Shown: one piece after another, positions 43,326 to 46,395 of the stretch
How positions within the stretch are numbered: the stretch's first letter is position 1
Layout: each line of letters begins with the position of its first letter
DNA from: Clostridium puniceum
GTDB lineage: Bacteria; Bacillota; Clostridia; Clostridiales; Clostridiaceae
Direction: 5' to 3'
Length of the DNA stretch: 46,395 nucleotides
NCBI RefSeq assembly: GCF_002006345.1
Contig: NZ_LZZM01000186.1
Span: 1-46,395, forward strand
Translations under genes and position numbers: made by a program
The notes under the pieces: model-generated
Database searches by the model: none
Seen by the model: the letters and a program-made list of their open reading frames with translations, nothing else
What the model was told of the DNA's origin: nothing

Positions 43326-44240
43326 ATGATAAGACCAAAGCCTTTAAAAAAAGGAGATAAAATAGGTTTAATTGGAACTTCAAGTCCAACATCTCAAGAT
43401 AGAATAGAACCTTCTATCAAAGCTATGGAAGAATTAGGCTTTAAGGTTATTTTAGGAGAAAGTACTAGAGCATATCATGGATTTTTATCTGGAAGTGATG
43501 AGCTTAGAGCAAAGGATATAAATAACATGTTTGAAGATAAGAGCATAAAAGGTATTTTTGCTATAAGAGGTGGTTATGGTGCTACTAGACTTTTAGATAT
43601 GTTAGATTATGATATGATTAAGAAAAATCCAAAGGTTTTTGCAGGATACAGTGATGTAACTGCCCTTCACAATGTATTTAATGAAAAATGTAAGCTTATA
43701 ACTTTTCATACACCAATGGCATCAACAGAATTTTATAAGGGTGTAGATGATTATACTATGAATTATTTTAAACAAAATATATTTAGTGATAAACCTTTAG
43801 GAATACTCAAAAATCCAATTAGTCAAGAAATTAAAACTTTAGTAAGCGGAAAGGCAAACGGAAAATTAGTTGGTGGAAATCTTTCTTTAATAGCTTCTTC
43901 TATGGGGACACCTTATGAACTTGATACAAAGGGGAATATATTATTTTTAGAAGAGGTAGATGAATATCCATATAGAATAGATAGATTGTTACTCCAATTA
44001 AAGCAATGTGGAAAATTTAAAGATGCAGCAGGAATTATTTTTGGAGCATTGACAAACTGTGAACCTAAAGAAGGTGAAAATAATTTAACTTTAATTGAGA
44101 TTTTTGAAGAATTAATTAAACCTGAAAATAAACCTACAATGTATAATTTGATTTGTGGCCATTGTATACCTACTATGAGTATTCCACTTGGAGCTAAAGT
44201 AAAAATTAACACAGAAAATAACGAAATTCTTGTACTTTAA
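43326..44240 (+). CDS. ykfA: LD-carboxypeptidase (peptidase family S66)
   Basis: A 304-residue serine peptidase of the LdcA/MccF fold. The catalytic triad is visible: Ser109 in AGYSD, Glu209 in LFLEEVD and His279 in GHCIP. Family members remove the terminal D-Ala from murein tetrapeptides or act on peptide-linked antibiotics. No signal peptide is present, so it is cytoplasmic and fits muropeptide recycling. It lies between the epimerase and the NlpC/P60 gene with gaps of about 90-105 bases and its own AAGGAGAG ribosome binding site. The symbol is assigned by context with Bacillus ykfA; microcin-immunity activity of MccF type is the alternative. Confidence 0.88.
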   Translation: MIRPKPLKKGDKIGLIGTSSPTSQDRIEPSIKAMEELGFKVILGESTRAYHGFLSGSDELRAKDINNMFEDKSIKGIFAIRGGYGATRLLDMLDYDMIKKNPKVFAGYSDVTALHNVFNEKCKLITFHTPMASTEFYKGVDDYTMNYFKQNIFSDKPLGILKNPISQEIKTLVSGKANGKLVGGNLSLIASSMGTPYELDTKGNILFLEEVDEYPYRIDRLLLQLKQCGKFKDAAGIIFGALTNCEPKEGENNLTLIEIFEELIKPENKPTMYNLICGHCIPTMSIPLGAKVKINTENNEILVL

Positions 44241-44331
44241 ACTTATATGTAAATAATCAATTGTATATTGTTAATCAAAAATTATATGAAAAAGATTTTT
44301 TAAAAATTATATTGTAATGAGGAGTAATTAA

Positions 44332-45150
44332 ATGAAATATGCAGTTGTTAATAAGGCAATAGGAGTATTAAAAAGTGAACCTAAGGAAGTTTCAGAAAGT
44401 ACCGATGAAGTATTATTTGGAATGAATGTTGAAATACTTAGAGAATCAGAAAATAATTGGCTTTATGTGAGAACTCATTATAATTATGAAGGGTATATAA
44501 ATGGAGATAGTTTAATAATAAATGATGAAATATCAAAGGAATGGGAAAAAGAAAAAAATGTTGTGGTAATCAATTATTTTGCAGATGTACTTAATAAACC
44601 ACAAGCTTCAGGATATGAAATTGTAAATTTAACAAGAGGTGCCAATTTAATTTCAACAGTTGAAATAAGTGGTAATAAAAGGTTTATAAAAGTAAAACTG
44701 CCCAATTTAGAATTTGGATGGATAAGAAAAAGTTTTATATCTAAATTAAAAGTAGATTATGATATAAAGAATGAGAATAACATTAGAGAAAATTTAGCTA
44801 AGTCTGCATTGAGCTATCTTGGAACACAATATAGATGGGGGGGAAAATCACCTTTGGGAATAGATTGTTCTGGACTTTGCTCTATGGCATATATGTTAAA
44901 TGGAATATTAATTTACAGGGATGCTAATATAAAAAAAGGTTTTCCAATAAAAGAAATACCTTTTAAAAAAATAAAAAAAGGTGATTTAATATTCTTTCCT
45001 GAACATGTGGCAATGTATTTAGATAATGGAAATTATGTGCATTCTTCAACAAGTAATGATGTAGTAAAAATAAATAGTCTTAATAAAAATGCAGAAAATT
45101 ATAATGAATATTTAGGAAAATGCACTAAGCGTTTTGGAAGCATATTTTAA
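44332..45150 (+). CDS. ykfC: NlpC/P60 cysteine peptidase with SH3b domains (YkfC-like)
   Basis: A 272-residue gamma-D-Glu-L-diamino-acid endopeptidase. The N-terminal half (about 1-140) holds two bacterial SH3-like domains. The C-terminal NlpC/P60 domain has the nucleophile Cys179 in GIDCSGLCS, His225 in PEHVAMY and His237 as the third residue. SH3 plus NlpC/P60 without a signal peptide is the layout of YkfC, which trims free murein peptides in the cytoplasm. Third gene of the cluster; it follows the carboxypeptidase by about 90 bases, with GAGGAG before the ATG. The enzyme should release L-Ala-D-Glu, the substrate of the epimerase, completing the pathway. Confidence 0.9.
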   Translation: MKYAVVNKAIGVLKSEPKEVSESTDEVLFGMNVEILRESENNWLYVRTHYNYEGYINGDSLIINDEISKEWEKEKNVVVINYFADVLNKPQASGYEIVNLTRGANLISTVEISGNKRFIKVKLPNLEFGWIRKSFISKLKVDYDIKNENNIRENLAKSALSYLGTQYRWGGKSPLGIDCSGLCSMAYMLNGILIYRDANIKKGFPIKEIPFKKIKKGDLIFFPEHVAMYLDNGNYVHSSTSNDVVKINSLNKNAENYNEYLGKCTKRFGSIF

Positions 45151-45344
45151 AAAGAGCGATGTTATTTCTATAATTTATTGTCGAATAAAATTGTATAGTA
45201 GAAATTTATTAATATACAGGAACTATTTATTAGGATTTTCAAGCACGTTTTGAAATTATCATATTATATTAAGAATTATTAAACATAATTAGTACTATTT
45301 TGTTTAAAGTGAATATAATGCTAATGAAAGGAGTTGGTTAAAAA

Positions 45345-45704
45345 ATGGATTTAGAAAAAGAGGATCATTATAGAGATTTAAAAGGTTTATATGATGAATG
45401 TAAAAGGTGCATGTATTACCACGCTACTTTAACAATGACTGATGGAAGTGCATTTGATGGAATTATTGAAAATGTAGATTCAGATAGGATTATTGTGTTA
45501 ATTGGTGAAGATGTAATGGATCAAGAAAATGAAAATAAAGCTCAGATGCAAAGGCAATATTACAATTATGGCCGTCCAAGAAGAAGATATAGGCGCTTTA
45601 GACGTCAAGCTTTTCCACTTGCTTCTTTAGCTGCGTTATCTCTATTGCCTTATCCTTACATTGTACCTCCTTATCCATATTATCCATACTATCCGTATTA
45701 TTAA
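45345..45704 (+). CDS. Small protein with Sm-like region and Tyr/Pro-rich tail
   Basis: A 119-residue protein. Residues about 22-58 (ATLTMTDGSAFDGIIENVDSD and RIIVLIGEDV) have the strand pattern of an LSm-like barrel. A Gln/Tyr and then Arg-rich stretch (about 68-88, GRPRRRYRRFRR) follows. Next comes a short hydrophobic segment (LASLAALSLLPY), and the tail repeats PYPYYPYYPYY. Similar architectures occur in clostridial proteins of unknown role; such tails recall spore coat or surface proteins, but that is only a suggestion. AAGGAG is well placed before the ATG. It is a single gene between the murein-peptide cluster and the insertion element. Confidence 0.65.
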   Translation: MDLEKEDHYRDLKGLYDECKRCMYYHATLTMTDGSAFDGIIENVDSDRIIVLIGEDVMDQENENKAQMQRQYYNYGRPRRRYRRFRRQAFPLASLAALSLLPYPYIVPPYPYYPYYPYY

Positions 45705-45772
45705 AAAATACTTAAGACAAACTAACTATATATTTATTTTTCTTTAATAAAAATATTATAAGCTATCCAGAA

Positions 45773-45842
45773 TATTTACAAATTACAATAATTATAGTAG
45801 CAATATTTTTTTGTTGTAAAAAGAATATTTGTAAATTTTTAT
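45773..45842 (+). terminator. Possible terminator with large loop
   Basis: ATTTACAAAT (45773-45782) pairs with ATTTGTAAAT (45827-45836), followed by TTTTATT, with additional TTACAA/TTGTAA pairing inside the 44-base loop. It ends just before the insertion element. Confidence 0.4.
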
Positions 45843-45844
45843 TA

Positions 45845-46395
45845 GGGCGTGTCTGAAAACAGAAATTTGCACAAAATTTAATTTTTAGGTAAAATAAAAG
45901 AAAAAACTTAGAGGTAACTATTATGGCACAAAAACGTTATGAAATATCTGATGAACAATGGAATCAAATAAAGGATTTATTTTCAGTAGCAAAAACCGGA
46001 CGTCCTCCAATGGATAATAGGCTGATGTTCAACGCAATCTTATGGATTGCACGAAGCGGAGCTGCATGGCGTGACTTACCAGAACGTTTTGGTTCATGGA
46101 AAACAGTATATAGCCGTTTTTGTAAGTGGCGTGATGACGATACTTTATTAACCATTTTTAAGGAATTAAACTCCTAAGCAGAATATGAAAACCTAAGCAT
46201 TGATTCCACTTGCATAAAAGTTCATCAACATAGTGCAGGTGCTAAAAAAGGGCTGTAAATCACAAAATAAATCCACACAGTTGTTGATGGTCTTGGCAAT
46301 CCAGTTTATTTTCAATTATCTTCTGGTAATTTACATGATAGCACACTTGCTGTGGATGTTCTTTCAAATATTGATATAAAAGGCAGTAATATTTT
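45845..46395 (+). mobile_element. IS5-family (IS427-like) insertion element, 5' part, degenerate
   Basis: The element starts with GGGCGTGTCTGAAAAC (about 45845-45860), which resembles the terminal inverted repeat of IS427-group elements. It carries the transposase frame described separately. It runs off the end of the window, so the right end and target duplication cannot be seen. In-frame stops show that it is no longer autonomous. Confidence 0.8.
45923..46395 (+). pseudogene. IS5-family transposase with in-frame stops, partial
   Basis: The N-terminal domain is typical of IS427-type transposases: RYEISDEQWNQIKDLF, GRPPMDNRLMFNAILWIARSG and AAWRDLPERFGSW. The frame then meets TAA at 46175-46177 and two more TAA codons at about 46256-46270, yet the same frame continues with SIDSTCIKVHQHSAGAKKG and IHTVVDGLGNPVYF of the DDE catalytic domain. 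The middle segment between GAKKG and IHTVVDG is also shortened. The gene is a pseudogene and continues past the window. Some elements use programmed frameshifting, but that does not explain in-frame stops. Confidence 0.85.

Overview
The window is about 46 kb of very AT-rich DNA. Strong AGGAGG-type ribosome binding sites, heavy use of A/T-ending codons and the gene families present point to a low-GC Firmicute, most likely Clostridium in the strict sense. The species cannot be fixed from the sequence alone. No rRNA, tRNA, CRISPR array or phage module was seen.

Layout. 374-5068: a pyridoxal kinase gene, then an intact fructose operon (fruR-fruK-fruA) closed by a long perfect hairpin. 5293-10285: a mannose-family (Lev-type) PTS locus in decay. 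Its sigma-54 activator levR carries four frameshifts, IIA is gone, IIB is a C-terminal scrap, IIC is intact and IID has an in-frame stop. 10286-16683: a structured-looking spacer, a small ORF, an azoreductase-like flavoprotein, a proline-rich unknown protein, a CheY-like receiver, ilvD and a GntR/FadR regulator. 17333-22921: a BrnQ transporter, half of an AEC transporter gene, a lipoprotein, a small repeat-flanked relic, an OmpR/EnvZ-type two-component pair and an unknown protein.

23428-27859 is the most intriguing segment. A membrane protein with a periodic Cys/Ser tail is translationally coupled to a radical SAM/SPASM enzyme and followed by a two-gene ABC transporter. This looks like a peptide-modification and possible export unit. 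28006-32802: an Lrp regulator, two isochorismatase-family hydrolases (one broken by an exact 25-bp tandem duplication), a MerR regulator with a textbook 19-bp-spacer promoter, and an ECF sigma/anti-sigma pair. 33096-38045: a C-terminal iron-sulfur fragment, a small divergent kinase-like protein, a drug/metabolite transporter divergent from an XRE-cupin regulator, a cold shock protein and a decayed CoA-disulfide-reductase-like gene. 38281-45150: a polysaccharide deacetylase, a secreted family 9 pectate lyase, and a three-gene murein-peptide catabolism cluster (dipeptide epimerase, LD-carboxypeptidase, NlpC/P60 endopeptidase). The window ends with a Tyr/Pro-tailed small protein and the 5' part of a degenerate IS5-type element.

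Two themes stand out. One is carbohydrate and cell-wall-peptide scavenging (fructose, mannose-type PTS, pectin, muropeptides). The other is unusually frequent gene decay: at least eight loci are broken by frameshift, nonsense, duplication or truncation while neighbouring long genes are clean. Family calls rest on motif recognition by eye; no database search was run.
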